Origin: JAAYAE01 sp963678395 | GTDB lineage: Bacteria > Bacillota > Negativicutes > Acidaminococcales > Acidaminococcaceae | DNA length: 64,000 nt | Reading direction: 5' to 3' | Assembly (NCBI GenBank): GCA_963678395.1 | Contig: OY782827.1 | Location: 310,001 to 374,000, forward strand | In this document: piece after piece, positions 43,001 to 51,144 of the stretch | Numbering within the stretch: position 1 is the first letter of the stretch | Layout of the letters: each line of letters starts with the position of its first letter | Made by a program: the position numbers and the translations under genes | The notes under the pieces: generated by a model | Databases searched by the model: none | Seen by the model: the letters and a program-made list of their open reading frames with translations, nothing else | What the model was told of the DNA's origin: nothing

Positions 43001-43424
43001 AGAGTTGCCACAGGATGCGGAGAAAGAATTTTCCTTGCCACTATTTGCTTTGGAAGGACAGGATATTTATTTTCAAGGCAGTATTGATTGCTTAGTGCAT
43101 TATCCTGATGACAGCCTAGGCATTATAGATTACAAAACAGGTGCTCCGCCTAAATTAGGGGAGGAAAAAATAGGATATACCAGACAATTAGTGATTTATG
43201 TGCTGGCTGCTGAAAAGGTATTTAGGCAACCGGTAAAAATAGCACAGCTGCATTTCTTGCAAAACAATACGAGCTGGGAATTAAAGTTGCCTATGGAAGA
43301 GGAGCTTACTAAATTAAAGGAACTATGCACAGCGATTAAGGGGAAAAAAGAGGAGCAGGACTTTGCAGTCCGGCCCCAAAATTGCAACTATTGTGTTTTT
43401 AATTACTTTTGCCAGCGAAAATGA
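40074..43424 (+). CDS. addA: AddA, helicase-nuclease subunit A
   Basis: 1116 residues, a UvrD-like superfamily 1 helicase with a C-terminal nuclease. Walker A is SAGAGSGKTRVLVERF (about residue 21), motif II YIMVDEFQDTNE (about 343), motif III VGDAKQAVYRFRGAD, and motif V/VI NIMTIHKSKGLEFPVV and RQLYVAMTRAEA. The nuclease end has GSIDCLVHYPDDSLGIIDYKTG, and the Fe-S-like CPRRYYYE plus CNYCVFNYFC cysteines. GGGAGGTG (about 40060) fits ATG 40074. It forms one unit with addB. Confidence 0.96.
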   Translation: MSDFTQEQKIAIETLAANVSVSAGAGSGKTRVLVERFIKIVAEKKASADAILAITFTKKAAKEMRERIRRTLYALLEEKNSDEKIFWQEQLRLLEKAQISTIDSFCSKLIRDNPVEAGMDPNFQVREEYELEDFHAQVIKDFMSQSLQEEDSDFIKLMDNYEPTKLAAMLFSLVDKLPQILRQDNLAEPYLMRLEEEENLKVEVLASFAELIALKDTAGAKTAQNLAVLEERSEQLRELIAAKDYTSLLQWTSGLRAVGKVKKEIKSFKNAILELSNFAIDLTAVDVISAWDKVLRKLSLYLTQAVDAQEYYSFDDIAVKAVELLDGYPHILQKARAKYKYIMVDEFQDTNECQKELVYLLAGGDKKELGDNRLFVVGDAKQAVYRFRGADVSVFKKVRDDIAALHGTNIVLADNFRSTPEIMAACNCLFKDLLGINPEDDVTFQELHAHKESGAKPFLITIETDQNYDKEADASEAIILARHIRETVEKNSSISYRDVAILLPAINLATRFAKALRTEGISYKILDGKGFYERQEILDIVNLLSFLLNSHKDIALAGILRSPYFGIDDSVLTNMFQTKGEDTLWKYIEKKYSILELRDNVENGKLMPKAYQKLSYLCKVAQILSLPELFKEIYATLQVSPLLIAQEFGQEKLANVNKLKIMAGDFAMQQGGSTYEFLQRIKMLRQAGAREGAAVVQNNDDAVNIMTIHKSKGLEFPVVYLPALQTRGNSDRDSVKFSPQIGLGIQVADTSGELMPSYIYNKIKEENSRLEASEKIRQLYVAMTRAEANLFLSGVKNVAANKSRDKRENWFEAVERLFTVGSGNDDLVTLETYCSDEVAPVKEKIVQSSSFNINKKVYDQIQPLDSLGKGATNLLSASALQQYDICPRRYYYEQVLHMPMVEPKLVGETDNKIPSYLLGLVIHSALELSRSMEITEALSLALQKQEVPSYLLKSIEKAAGEMLAAYCAGPLYLANKELPQDAEKEFSLPLFALEGQDIYFQGSIDCLVHYPDDSLGIIDYKTGAPPKLGEEKIGYTRQLVIYVLAAEKVFRQPVKIAQLHFLQNNTSWELKLPMEEELTKLKELCTAIKGKKEEQDFAVRPQNCNYCVFNYFCQRK

Positions 43425-44093
43425 TTAGTCCAATTCCAGAGAACTTCCCGGTGCTACAACAAAAACTTTAGCTTTACCCTTGGCTTCAACATCTTGTTTA
43501 AATCTTTCGGGATCTTGCGCAATTACCGGCCAAGTGTTGTAGTGGATAGGAATTACTTTTTTTACTCCGAGAAAATCTACGGCACGAGCAGCATCACTAG
43601 GACCCATAGTAAAATTATCGCCGATAGGTAAAATAGCATAATCTATTTTCTCTAATTCTCCTAGGAGTTTCATATCGCTAAAAATACAAGTATCACCTGA
43701 ATAATAGATGGTAGTGCCGTGGAAGTTGACAATAAAACCGCAGGCATGACCGCCGGCAATGCCGGAACCATGAAAAGCAGGTGCTATGCGTACTTTGCCG
43801 AAGTTGTAATTGTAGGTGCCACCAAGGTGCATGGAATGAACATTGCAACCGGCTGCGGCAGCAGCATTTGCTATCTCAGTCGTAGAGATAAATAACGCAT
43901 TGTTGTTTTTGGCAATTTCATAAGCACTGCCCAAATGGTCGCCGTGAGCATGAGTAACTAGCACATGCGAAACTTTAATATCTCCGGCTTGCACATTATT
44001 TGGATTACCATCTAAAAACGGGTCAAAAATAATAGCGTCTTTATCATCTTCTAAGATAAAGCAGGCATGATGAATAAATTTAAAGTTAACCAA
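43425..44093 (-). CDS. Metallo-beta-lactamase-fold hydrolase (UPF0173 family)
   Basis: About 222 residues. The zinc motif HAHGDHLG (about 60) is the HxHxDH signature; further metal ligands are the histidines in APAFHGSGIAGGHACGF, GDTCIFSDMKL and VIPIHYNTWP. The family is annotated as a metal-dependent hydrolase of unknown substrate. The frame is open back to 44156, but AAAAAGGGG fits the TTG at 44093 (LVNFKFIHHACF), which matches the usual N-terminus length. It converges on addA. Confidence 0.85.
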   Translation of the reverse strand: MVNFKFIHHACFILEDDKDAIIFDPFLDGNPNNVQAGDIKVSHVLVTHAHGDHLGSAYEIAKNNNALFISTTEIANAAAAAGCNVHSMHLGGTYNYNFGKVRIAPAFHGSGIAGGHACGFIVNFHGTTIYYSGDTCIFSDMKLLGELEKIDYAILPIGDNFTMGPSDAARAVDFLGVKKVIPIHYNTWPVIAQDPERFKQDVEAKGKAKVFVVAPGSSLELD

Positions 44094-44233
44094 TGCAATC
44101 AACCCCTTTTTTATATTTGTATTACTATTATAATATATTGTCGTTAGCTTTGCCATTTTTCTTTACAAGGCAAGGTAAATACAGTAAAATGCAATTAGTT
44201 TAATGTTTAAATCCTAGTTGGGGGAGTGGAATA

Positions 44234-45655
44234 GTGAATATTTATTTACTGACAATAATTGTCTATGCATTATTGCTAATTTGTATGGGGTATTTTATTG
44301 GTAAGCACGTTAAAGGAGCCGCAGATTTTTTTGTCGGCAACAGAAATTTTGGTTGGCCACTTTTATTTACTACATTAATAGCGACAAATATAGGTGCTGG
44401 CTCTACAGTAGGGGTAACAGGATTGGCTTATCGCTGCGGAGTTTCTAGCTGGTGGTGGATTGGCTGTTCTGGCCTAGGATCTCTACTCTTGGCCTATGTT
44501 GTAGGCCCAAAAGTTTGGGAAGCAGGTAAGAAATATAACCTTTATACTATGGGCGATTATTTGGATATGCGCTACGAAAGGGCTTTTAGAGCTGTAACTT
44601 CAACTATGATGGCAGTAGGCACTTTAGCACTTTTTTCGGGACAATTAATAGGTATTGCCTGGATTTTAGACGTAGTAGCCGGAATAGATAAAATTTACGG
44701 TATTATAATTGGCGCAGTAGTCGTTACGCTCTATTTTTCTGCCGGCGGTCTGCGTTCTGCCGCAATAGTTAATATTTTAGAGTTAGTAGTTATATTATTA
44801 GGGTTCATAGTGGCAACTCCTTTTGCCGTAAGCTATGTGGGTGGGTTTAGCGGATTGCAAAGCACCATAGCGCAAAACATGAATAATGCCATGCAAACTA
44901 ATGCCTATTTTGCTTGGGACGGTATAGGATATACTGCTATTATTGGCTATTTCCTGATGCTGACTCCGGCTTTTTGTATTTCACCGGGACTTATTGGCAA
45001 GGTATATAGTGCCCAAAATACTAAAGCAGTAAAAATCGGGACTTTACTTAATGGTATAGTACAATTACTTTTTGCATTTTTACCGCTTATTATCGGTATG
45101 TGTGCTTATGCTGCTTTTCCGGAACTTAAAAATCCTGAACTCGCATTGCCAACGGCCATGAAGGAAATGATGCCTTTTAGCATAGCGGCATTAGCCTTGG
45201 CGGCAATTTTCGCCGCAGAGGTCAGTACCGCTGATACGGTGCTATTTATGCTGGCTACCTCTATTTCTAAGGATTTATATAAAACATTTTTTAAACCTGA
45301 GGCAACTGATATCCAATTACTTGCTTTTAGCCGTAAGGCGACTGTTGTTTGTGGTATTGTTGGGATTGTGGTAGCACATTTTATGGCCAATATTATTACG
45401 GCCCTATCTATTTTCTATTCTCTTATGACGGTATCTCTTGCAGCACCGTTTTTGTTTGGTTTATTTAGTACAAAGGCTTCTACCAAAGGAGCTTTTTGTT
45501 CTGCAGGCATAGGAGTTTTATTGACTTTGTTTTTACAATTTACCCAAGGTGGAAAAGGTTTGTGGATTTTAAACGCTACATCTACAGGTATTATTGCTGC
45601 CAGTGTTATTATGTTTTTAAGTCTGTATTTGTTCCCCCAAAAAGCTAAGGAGTAA
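44234..45655 (+). CDS. Sodium:solute symporter family protein
   Basis: 473 residues with about 13 membrane helices. Family marks include DFFVGNRNFGWPLLFTTLIA, TNIGAGSTVGVTGLAYRCG, and FAAEVSTADTVLFMLATSISKDLYK, the last being the Na2-site helix typical of SSS transporters. GTG start at 44234 behind GGGGGAGTGG. Substrate unknown. The secreted glucosaminidase gene follows 7 bases later, so the two may be cotranscribed, though no functional link is evident. Confidence 0.9.
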   Translation: MNIYLLTIIVYALLLICMGYFIGKHVKGAADFFVGNRNFGWPLLFTTLIATNIGAGSTVGVTGLAYRCGVSSWWWIGCSGLGSLLLAYVVGPKVWEAGKKYNLYTMGDYLDMRYERAFRAVTSTMMAVGTLALFSGQLIGIAWILDVVAGIDKIYGIIIGAVVVTLYFSAGGLRSAAIVNILELVVILLGFIVATPFAVSYVGGFSGLQSTIAQNMNNAMQTNAYFAWDGIGYTAIIGYFLMLTPAFCISPGLIGKVYSAQNTKAVKIGTLLNGIVQLLFAFLPLIIGMCAYAAFPELKNPELALPTAMKEMMPFSIAALALAAIFAAEVSTADTVLFMLATSISKDLYKTFFKPEATDIQLLAFSRKATVVCGIVGIVVAHFMANIITALSIFYSLMTVSLAAPFLFGLFSTKASTKGAFCSAGIGVLLTLFLQFTQGGKGLWILNATSTGIIAASVIMFLSLYLFPQKAKE

Positions 45656-45662
45656 TTTATAT

Positions 45663-46523
45663 ATGAAAAAAATACCTATTTGTGCAATGACGTTGGCTGT
45701 GTGCTGTAGCCTAGGATTTTTTGCTACCAATGCTCATGCAGCATTATACAAAGCTGATGCCAAAAACGGAATAAGGGCACAAGACAATAAATATATGTCT
45801 ATGCCTAAAAAAACTACGGCGATTATCATTAAGGGTGATTATCTGCCTCTTGTTGATTTGACAGCTACAAAGAAAGAAAATGCTAAAAAAAATAAAACTG
45901 CAGTAAAAAAACAGCAAGATGCCAGTTTTGCAATTATTGAAAAACTACTTTTTCCGTCCAATGGGTTTTATGCTTTGCCATCAAATTATAAAAAAATTAC
46001 TATTTCCGGTAAGAGTGACGTAACTAAAGCTCAAGCTACTGCTTTTATAAAAATGTACAATAATAATCTTCCTATTTCTGCTACGCCGGGACAAATTGTA
46101 GATTATTACTATCGCGAGGCCGGACGTGAAGGCATAAAATGGGATATAGCTCTTTGCCAAGCCCTTTTAGAAACAGGCTTTTTTACTTTTGGTGGCACTG
46201 TAGTACCGGAGCAAAACAACTATTGTGGTTTAGGTACAACTAATGCCACAACTAGGGGTGTTTATTTTCTTACACTCTTAGAAGGAGTTAGAGCACATAT
46301 TCAACACCTTATGGCCTATTCTGTTTTGGCGGCTCCAAAGACAAAAATAATTGATCCACGTTATCATTTGGTGCACAATGGAAAAAAGAAAACAGGTGTG
46401 TTCAACTATTGGTCGCAATTAAATGGTAAATGGGCTACCAGCAGTAATTATAGTGAAAAAATTATAGATATTCATGAAAAGATGAAGCAGGTTATAGCAG
46501 TTTCCGGTAGTGAAATATGGTGA
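45663..46523 (+). CDS. Secreted glucosaminidase-domain protein
   Basis: 286 residues with a signal peptide (MKKIPICAMTLAVCCSLGFF then ATNAHA). After a lysine-rich linker, residues 130-286 form a mannosyl-glycoprotein endo-beta-N-acetylglucosaminidase-like domain: YYYREAGREGIKWDIALCQA, LLETGFFTFGG with the catalytic glutamate, EQNNYCGLGTTNA, EGVRAHIQHLMAYSV and GVFNYWSQLNGKWA. It probably cuts cell-wall glycan in the periplasm. The next gene starts 23 bases later on the same strand. Confidence 0.87.
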   Translation: MKKIPICAMTLAVCCSLGFFATNAHAALYKADAKNGIRAQDNKYMSMPKKTTAIIIKGDYLPLVDLTATKKENAKKNKTAVKKQQDASFAIIEKLLFPSNGFYALPSNYKKITISGKSDVTKAQATAFIKMYNNNLPISATPGQIVDYYYREAGREGIKWDIALCQALLETGFFTFGGTVVPEQNNYCGLGTTNATTRGVYFLTLLEGVRAHIQHLMAYSVLAAPKTKIIDPRYHLVHNGKKKTGVFNYWSQLNGKWATSSNYSEKIIDIHEKMKQVIAVSGSEIW

Positions 46524-46546
46524 AATGAAAAGAGAGGTGAAAATAC

Positions 46547-47014
46547 ATGCATATAGTTTTAGTTGAACCGGAAATACCCGGAAATACAGGTAATATTGCC
46601 AGACTTTGTGCTGCGACGGCTTGTCATTTGCACTTAGTGCGCCCCTTGGGCTTTTCAGTTGATGAAAAGCATTTAAAAAGAGCAGGACTAGATTATTGGC
46701 ATTTAGTAGATATTCATTAATATGATTCTATTTATGAAGGTTTAGAAAAATATCCCGATAATCCAAGATTTCTTTTGACTACCCATGCTCATAAATCTTA
46801 CACAAAAGTAAAATATGGACCTGAATCACTTTTGATCTTCGGTAGAGAAACGGCAGGGTTACCGGAAAAATTCCGCTTGGAAAATGAAGAGGATTGTGTT
46901 CGCATTCCCATGATTAACGAAGCAAGATCGCTTAATTTATCTAATTCAGCGGCTATTGTTCTCTATGAAGCTTTGCGTCAAAATGGCTTTGATCAAGAGG
47001 AGGGGACCATATGA
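46547..47014 (+). pseudogene. trmL: tRNA (cytidine/uridine-2'-O)-methyltransferase TrmL with an in-frame stop
   Basis: A SPOUT methyltransferase for the wobble base of tRNA-Leu. From ATG 46547 (AGAGAGGTG upstream) it reads HIVLVEPEIPGNTGNIARLC and LGFSVDEKHLKRAGLDYWHL, then meets TAA at 46718-46720 (codon 58). The same frame then goes on without a shift through IFGRETAGLPEKF and RIPMINEARSLNLSNSAAIV to 47014. The family usually has tyrosine at or near the stop, so one base change (TAT or TAC to TAA) explains it. Without readthrough the SAM-binding knot is lost. queD overlaps its last four bases. Confidence 0.88.
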
Positions 47015-47364
47015 TTTGCCTCAAAGAATTCGAATTTGATGCTGCACATTTCCTGCCCAATTATCATGGTAAATGTGAGCGTTTACACGGTCATACTTAT
47101 AAACTAGTAGTGCAAGTAGAAGGAACGCCTGATGCTGAAGGTATGGTTATTGATTTTTTGGAATTAAAGAAAATCGTGCAAGAGTTAGTTGTTAGTAAAT
47201 TGGACCATTCCTGCCTTAATGATTTATTGGCGCAGCCTTCGGCGGAAAACATTGCTATGTGGGTTTGGCAGCAAATAGAGAAACCTTTACAAGGTGAAAA
47301 TTACAAGCTTTATGAGGTGCAAGTCTGGGAAACGAAAACCAGCGGCATTATTTATAGGGGGTAA
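47011..47364 (+). CDS. queD: 6-pyruvoyl-tetrahydropterin synthase / QueD family (possibly the folate-pathway FolB substitute)
   Basis: 117 residues. Zinc histidines are in FDAAHFLPNYHG and in HGHTY; the catalytic region reads CERLHGHTYKL (about residues 24-34). It has both the cysteine of CxxxHGH (QueD type) and a glutamate placed as ExxHGH (the PTPS-III type that replaces dihydroneopterin aldolase). No queC, queE or queF is near, while folE2, folP and folK follow directly and no folB is seen. A role in folate synthesis is therefore likely, possibly alongside queuosine. The start overlaps trmL. Confidence 0.85.
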   Translation: MICLKEFEFDAAHFLPNYHGKCERLHGHTYKLVVQVEGTPDAEGMVIDFLELKKIVQELVVSKLDHSCLNDLLAQPSAENIAMWVWQQIEKPLQGENYKLYEVQVWETKTSGIIYRG

Positions 47365-47367
47365 ATC

Positions 47368-48174
47368 ATGTTGAAGGATGTACAAGGCGCGCGGGATATA
47401 AGAAAAGTGCATTTAAAGCACGTTGGTATTAAAAATCTACATTGGCCGATTATTGTAAAAGATAAAATAAGAGGAATTCAACATACTGTAGCGGAAATTA
47501 CAATGGCAGTAGATTTGCCTCATGATTTAAGAGGTACTCATATGAGTAGATTCGTAGAGTGTCTACAAGATTTAGGAACTGTCTCGCCTGCAGCTTTAGA
47601 AAAAATTTTAGATACCTTAAAAGACAAACTAGTAGCTGAGAAAGCTATGCTGGAAATGGAATTTCCGTATTTTATTACCAAGGCAGCTCCGGTTTCTAAA
47701 CAAGAAGCATTTTTAGATTTACGTTGCCGCTATCGAGCAGAAAAAACCGAAAATTTTGAACTATATGTCTGCGTAGAGGTTCCCATACATACTTTATGCC
47801 CCTGTTCTAAAGAAATTAGTTGCTATGGTGCCCATAATCAAAGGGCTGTAGCAAAAATAGAAATACGAGCTAAAGAACTGGTTTGGATTGAAGAACTGGC
47901 AGAGATGGCGGAAGCTGGAGCTAGTTCTCCTATATATCCCTTGCTAAAGCGTCCTGATGAGAAGTTTGTCACTGAACATGCCTATGAAAATCCGCGTTTT
48001 GTGGAAGATGCGGTTAGAGAAATAGCCCTAAGCTTGGAACATGATAACAGAATTAAATGGTATAAGGTTACCGTTGAGAGTATTGAAAGTATACATAACC
48101 ATAGTGCATTTGCGTGTGTGGAAAAAAGTATTGAGACCAACTCGCTAAGTGCTGACAAAGGGGAATACCTATGA
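47368..48174 (+). CDS. folE2: GTP cyclohydrolase FolE2 (type IB)
   Basis: 268 residues. FolE2 turns GTP into dihydroneopterin triphosphate, the first pterin step of folate synthesis, and can use metals other than zinc. Family marks are VGIKNLHWPIIV, DLPHDLRGTHMSRFVE, the metal cysteine in VPIHTLCPCSKEISCYGAHNQR (key residues CPCSKE), and ESIHNHSAFA near the end. Length is normal. It overlaps folP by 4 bases. Confidence 0.95.
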   Translation: MLKDVQGARDIRKVHLKHVGIKNLHWPIIVKDKIRGIQHTVAEITMAVDLPHDLRGTHMSRFVECLQDLGTVSPAALEKILDTLKDKLVAEKAMLEMEFPYFITKAAPVSKQEAFLDLRCRYRAEKTENFELYVCVEVPIHTLCPCSKEISCYGAHNQRAVAKIEIRAKELVWIEELAEMAEAGASSPIYPLLKRPDEKFVTEHAYENPRFVEDAVREIALSLEHDNRIKWYKVTVESIESIHNHSAFACVEKSIETNSLSADKGEYL

Positions 48175-49358
48175 TTTTACAACTTCCAACTAACAAGGTT
48201 GCCGAAGAATTAAAAAATGTAGGAACACATCAAGTGGGCATAGAAATTATGGCTAAAAAAGCTCAAATATTTCCCTTGAAGGCTTTAAAAGTAAGGACAC
48301 CTGCGGCTAATATTATAAAACAAGAAATGCTGTCAGCTGGCGGTGACTGTGCAGTACCCGCCATAGCTGTTACAGGTACTCAAGACTATTGCGATATAGT
48401 GCTGTTGGGCACGTTGCAGCAATATAAAAGACTTTGCATAAAATTAAAGCTTACCGGCTATTTTGGCTTAGATAAATTGGCCGCTGAATTAGAAAATATT
48501 TTAGCTTTCCCAAAACCTATCACCAAGTTAGCAGACGGCAGGGAATTGCATTATGAAAAGACCCTAATTATGGGTATTATTAACGTTACACCGGATTCCT
48601 TTTTTGCTGCTTCTAGAGTTTCCAGCCTAGAAAATGTTGTAGAAAAAGCAGGGCAAATGCTAGCTGATGGGGCTGAAATTTTGGACATTGGCGGCGAGTC
48701 AAGCAGACCGGGAGCAGAAAGTCTATCTCCACAGGAAGAAATTACGAGAGTTGTGCCTGCCATTAAAGCAATCAAAGCAGCCTATCCTCAAAGCATTATA
48801 TCCATCGATACCTATCATAGTGCCACCGCTAGAGAGGCTCTTTTGGCCGGTGCCGATATTTTAAATGATATTACTGCCGGTGAAGCTGATGAAGAAATGG
48901 CAAAAGTAGCTCTTCAATATAAAGCACCAATTATACTCATGCATATGCGTGGTACACCTAAAAATATGCAAAAAAACACTCATTATGACAATGTAGTGGA
49001 CGAGGTAACTCAATATTTATTAACTAGAGCAGCAAAACTTGTGAGCTTCGGACTAAAACAAGAACAAATAATTTTGGACCCAGGTATTGGTTTTGCTGAA
49101 GATAAAGCTGCAAATTTAAAACTTATGAATGGTTTAGTTGCCCTTACCGGTCACGGCTATCCGGTACTGTTAGCTGCTTCGCGCAAAGCAAGCATTGGTA
49201 AGGTTTTAGGTGATTTACCAACGGAAGAAAGGTTAGAAGGGACTTTGGCAACAAGCTGTCAGGCTGTTTATGCCGGTGCTAATATGGTGAGGGTGCATGA
49301 TGTGAAAGAAAACGCCAGAGTAATTAGAATGCTGGAGGCGATTTTACAATGCCAATAG
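48171..49358 (+). CDS. folP: Dihydropteroate synthase
   Basis: 395 residues. FolP joins pterin pyrophosphate to p-aminobenzoate and is the sulfonamide target. The DHPS barrel starts at about residue 125 with LIMGIINVTPDSF, followed by ILDIGGESSRPGAE, SIDTYHSATAREAL, NDITAGE, LMHMRGTPKNMQ and the basic VLLAASRKASIG. About 120 extra N-terminal residues precede the barrel, a longer form found in several Firmicutes. Its role is unknown to me. folK overlaps the last 10 bases. Confidence 0.94.
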   Translation: MILQLPTNKVAEELKNVGTHQVGIEIMAKKAQIFPLKALKVRTPAANIIKQEMLSAGGDCAVPAIAVTGTQDYCDIVLLGTLQQYKRLCIKLKLTGYFGLDKLAAELENILAFPKPITKLADGRELHYEKTLIMGIINVTPDSFFAASRVSSLENVVEKAGQMLADGAEILDIGGESSRPGAESLSPQEEITRVVPAIKAIKAAYPQSIISIDTYHSATAREALLAGADILNDITAGEADEEMAKVALQYKAPIILMHMRGTPKNMQKNTHYDNVVDEVTQYLLTRAAKLVSFGLKQEQIILDPGIGFAEDKAANLKLMNGLVALTGHGYPVLLAASRKASIGKVLGDLPTEERLEGTLATSCQAVYAGANMVRVHDVKENARVIRMLEAILQCQ

Positions 49359-49822
49359 CTTATGTTGCTTTAGGAAGTAATTTGGGAGAAAAAGAAGAAA
49401 ACTTGCTACGAGCTATTGCCCTCTTAAAAAATAAAGGGGTCAAAATTCTCCAAGTTTCTTCTTTTCTACTAACAAAACCTTATGGTGTTACTGACCAACC
49501 GGATTTTTTAAATGGAGCAATTGAAATAGAGTATGATAAATCTCCTGAAGAATTATTAGAAATACTCTTAGCGATTGAACAGGAAATGGGGCGAGTGCGG
49601 ACTAAACATTGGGGTGAACGTGTTATTGACTTAGATTTGCTGCTATTTGGGCAAGAGCTTAGAAAAACAACAAAACTCACCTTGCCACACGCAGATTTAG
49701 AAAATAGAGAATTTGTCTTGGCTCCTTTAGGGGAAATCGCTCCTGATATAATCCCTCTTAACGGTCATGGGACGATAAAAGAACTTTTAATTAAATTACG
49801 GAAAAGAGATGTGAAAAAATGA
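49349..49822 (+). CDS. folK: 2-amino-4-hydroxy-6-hydroxymethyldihydropteridine pyrophosphokinase
   Basis: 157 residues. FolK pyrophosphorylates the pterin before FolP. HPPK marks are YVALGSNLGEKEENLLRAI at the start, LTKPYGVTDQPDFLNGA, and the metal/ATP loop RVIDLDLLLFG, then LPHADLENREFVLAPL. The ATG at 49349 lies within folP, and the gene overlaps the downstream ATPase gene by 4 bases, so translation is coupled. Confidence 0.95.
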   Translation: MPIAYVALGSNLGEKEENLLRAIALLKNKGVKILQVSSFLLTKPYGVTDQPDFLNGAIEIEYDKSPEELLEILLAIEQEMGRVRTKHWGERVIDLDLLLFGQELRKTTKLTLPHADLENREFVLAPLGEIAPDIIPLNGHGTIKELLIKLRKRDVKK

Positions 49823-51087
49823 GTTGTTATGCCAACTTAAACAATTTAGTTGTTTATCGCAATTTGTTAGAAGATCATATCATTCAAGAATTACGTAGAC
49901 CCAAAGAAATTTTTAATGCCGAACTCTATGGAAAATTAGTCGCTAAGGCAGAAGAACATGGACTTATGGGTATTATTCCAGTGGAATATGTTTTACATGC
50001 CATTAGTCATCAAGAAAACATTTTCAGCTTAGTTGCGGAAAAAAATAGTGGTAAAGTAGGAGAAGGCCTAAAAAAAACAGCAGCACAAGATATAGTTATT
50101 TTACGAGCTTTTTTAGAAGATGTTTTTGCCCGCTTTAAAAACCATAGTTTATTAGGAAACTACAAACCCACTGCTATAAGAATTTTTAATGGACGCAATA
50201 TTTTGGAAAAGTGTTTTATGGATTTTCGCTATGACCCTTCCGGTAAAGAAGCAGTTAAGCTTATGTGTGAATACTACGGTAAATATGGTTATGGTATTAT
50301 GGCTGATAATGTTGCTTTCAACTGGGGTAAATATGGTTATGGTATTATGGCTGATAATGTTGCTTTCAACTGGGATGGAGAACAACAATGCCTAGCTGGT
50401 ATTAAAAACTATTCCACTATGACCTTTAATGATATTTATGGCTACGACACGCAAAAGACGGAATTAATGCGTAATACACAGGCCTTTTTGCATGACAAAC
50501 CAGCAAATAATGTTCTGCTTTTTGGTGATAGAGGAACAGGTAAATCTTCTTCCATCAAGGCTGTTGGCAATGAATATTATGCTGATGGTTTGCGTATGGT
50601 GCAAGTCAGTAGAGAATATTTTGTGCAATTACCCAAAGTAATGCAAGCATTAAGTAAATGGGGCAAAAAATTTATCATTGTTTTGGATGATTTATCTTTT
50701 GAAGAATTTGAAGTAGAGTATAAAGTTCTGAAATCCATTTTGGATGGGGGCTTGGAAGTCAAACCCCATAATGTTTTATTTTATGCTACGTCCAATAGAC
50801 GAAATATCATTAAAGAAGTTTGGCAGGATCAAGACCAAAGTGAGCTACATAATATTGATAGTGCCAATGAAAAAGTTTCTATGGCTGACCGTTTTGGCAT
50901 TAAATTATATTATGATTCTATGAACCAAAAGGAATATTTTAGCTTACTACGAGGCATAGCAAATTCTGAACGTTTGGATATTGCGCAACCTGAATTAGAA
51001 GCCGCTGCCGTAAAATGGGAAATGAGTCACACCGGGCGTAATGGTCGCATGGCTAGGCAACTAATAGATTATTTGCATGGAAAATAA
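49819..51087 (+). CDS. DUF815-family AAA+ ATPase with a fresh internal duplication
   Basis: 422 residues. A helical N-terminal half leads to a P-loop ATPase: Walker A FGDRGTGKSSSIKAVG (about 234), Walker B FIIVLDDLSFEEFE (about 291), and the sensor NVLFYATSNRRN. The family is widespread in Firmicutes and proteobacteria; function unknown. A perfect 48-bp tandem repeat (50278-50373) doubles GKYGYGIMADNVAFNW just before the ATPase domain. The frame stays open, but the extra 16 residues may disturb folding. It overlaps folK and ends near the ECF gene. Confidence 0.88.
   Translation: MSCYANLNNLVVYRNLLEDHIIQELRRPKEIFNAELYGKLVAKAEEHGLMGIIPVEYVLHAISHQENIFSLVAEKNSGKVGEGLKKTAAQDIVILRAFLEDVFARFKNHSLLGNYKPTAIRIFNGRNILEKCFMDFRYDPSGKEAVKLMCEYYGKYGYGIMADNVAFNWGKYGYGIMADNVAFNWDGEQQCLAGIKNYSTMTFNDIYGYDTQKTELMRNTQAFLHDKPANNVLLFGDRGTGKSSSIKAVGNEYYADGLRMVQVSREYFVQLPKVMQALSKWGKKFIIVLDDLSFEEFEVEYKVLKSILDGGLEVKPHNVLFYATSNRRNIIKEVWQDQDQSELHNIDSANEKVSMADRFGIKLYYDSMNQKEYFSLLRGIANSERLDIAQPELEAAAVKWEMSHTGRNGRMARQLIDYLHGK
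50278..50373 (+). repeat. Perfect 48-bp tandem duplication inside the DUF815 gene
   Basis: Copies at 50278-50325 and 50326-50373 are identical at every base, and 48 is divisible by three, so the frame is kept. Complete identity means it is recent, or an assembly artefact. Confidence 0.97.
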
Positions 51088-51144
51088 GCTTTAATTACCA
51101 TAAGAAGTTTTTACAGTGCCAAAACATGGTTGGGGGAGAAACTT

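Noticed and set aside
46718..46720. Stop-codon recoding in this organism
   Set aside because: Broken genes use different stops (TAG and TAA), and both serve as normal stops in many intact genes here.
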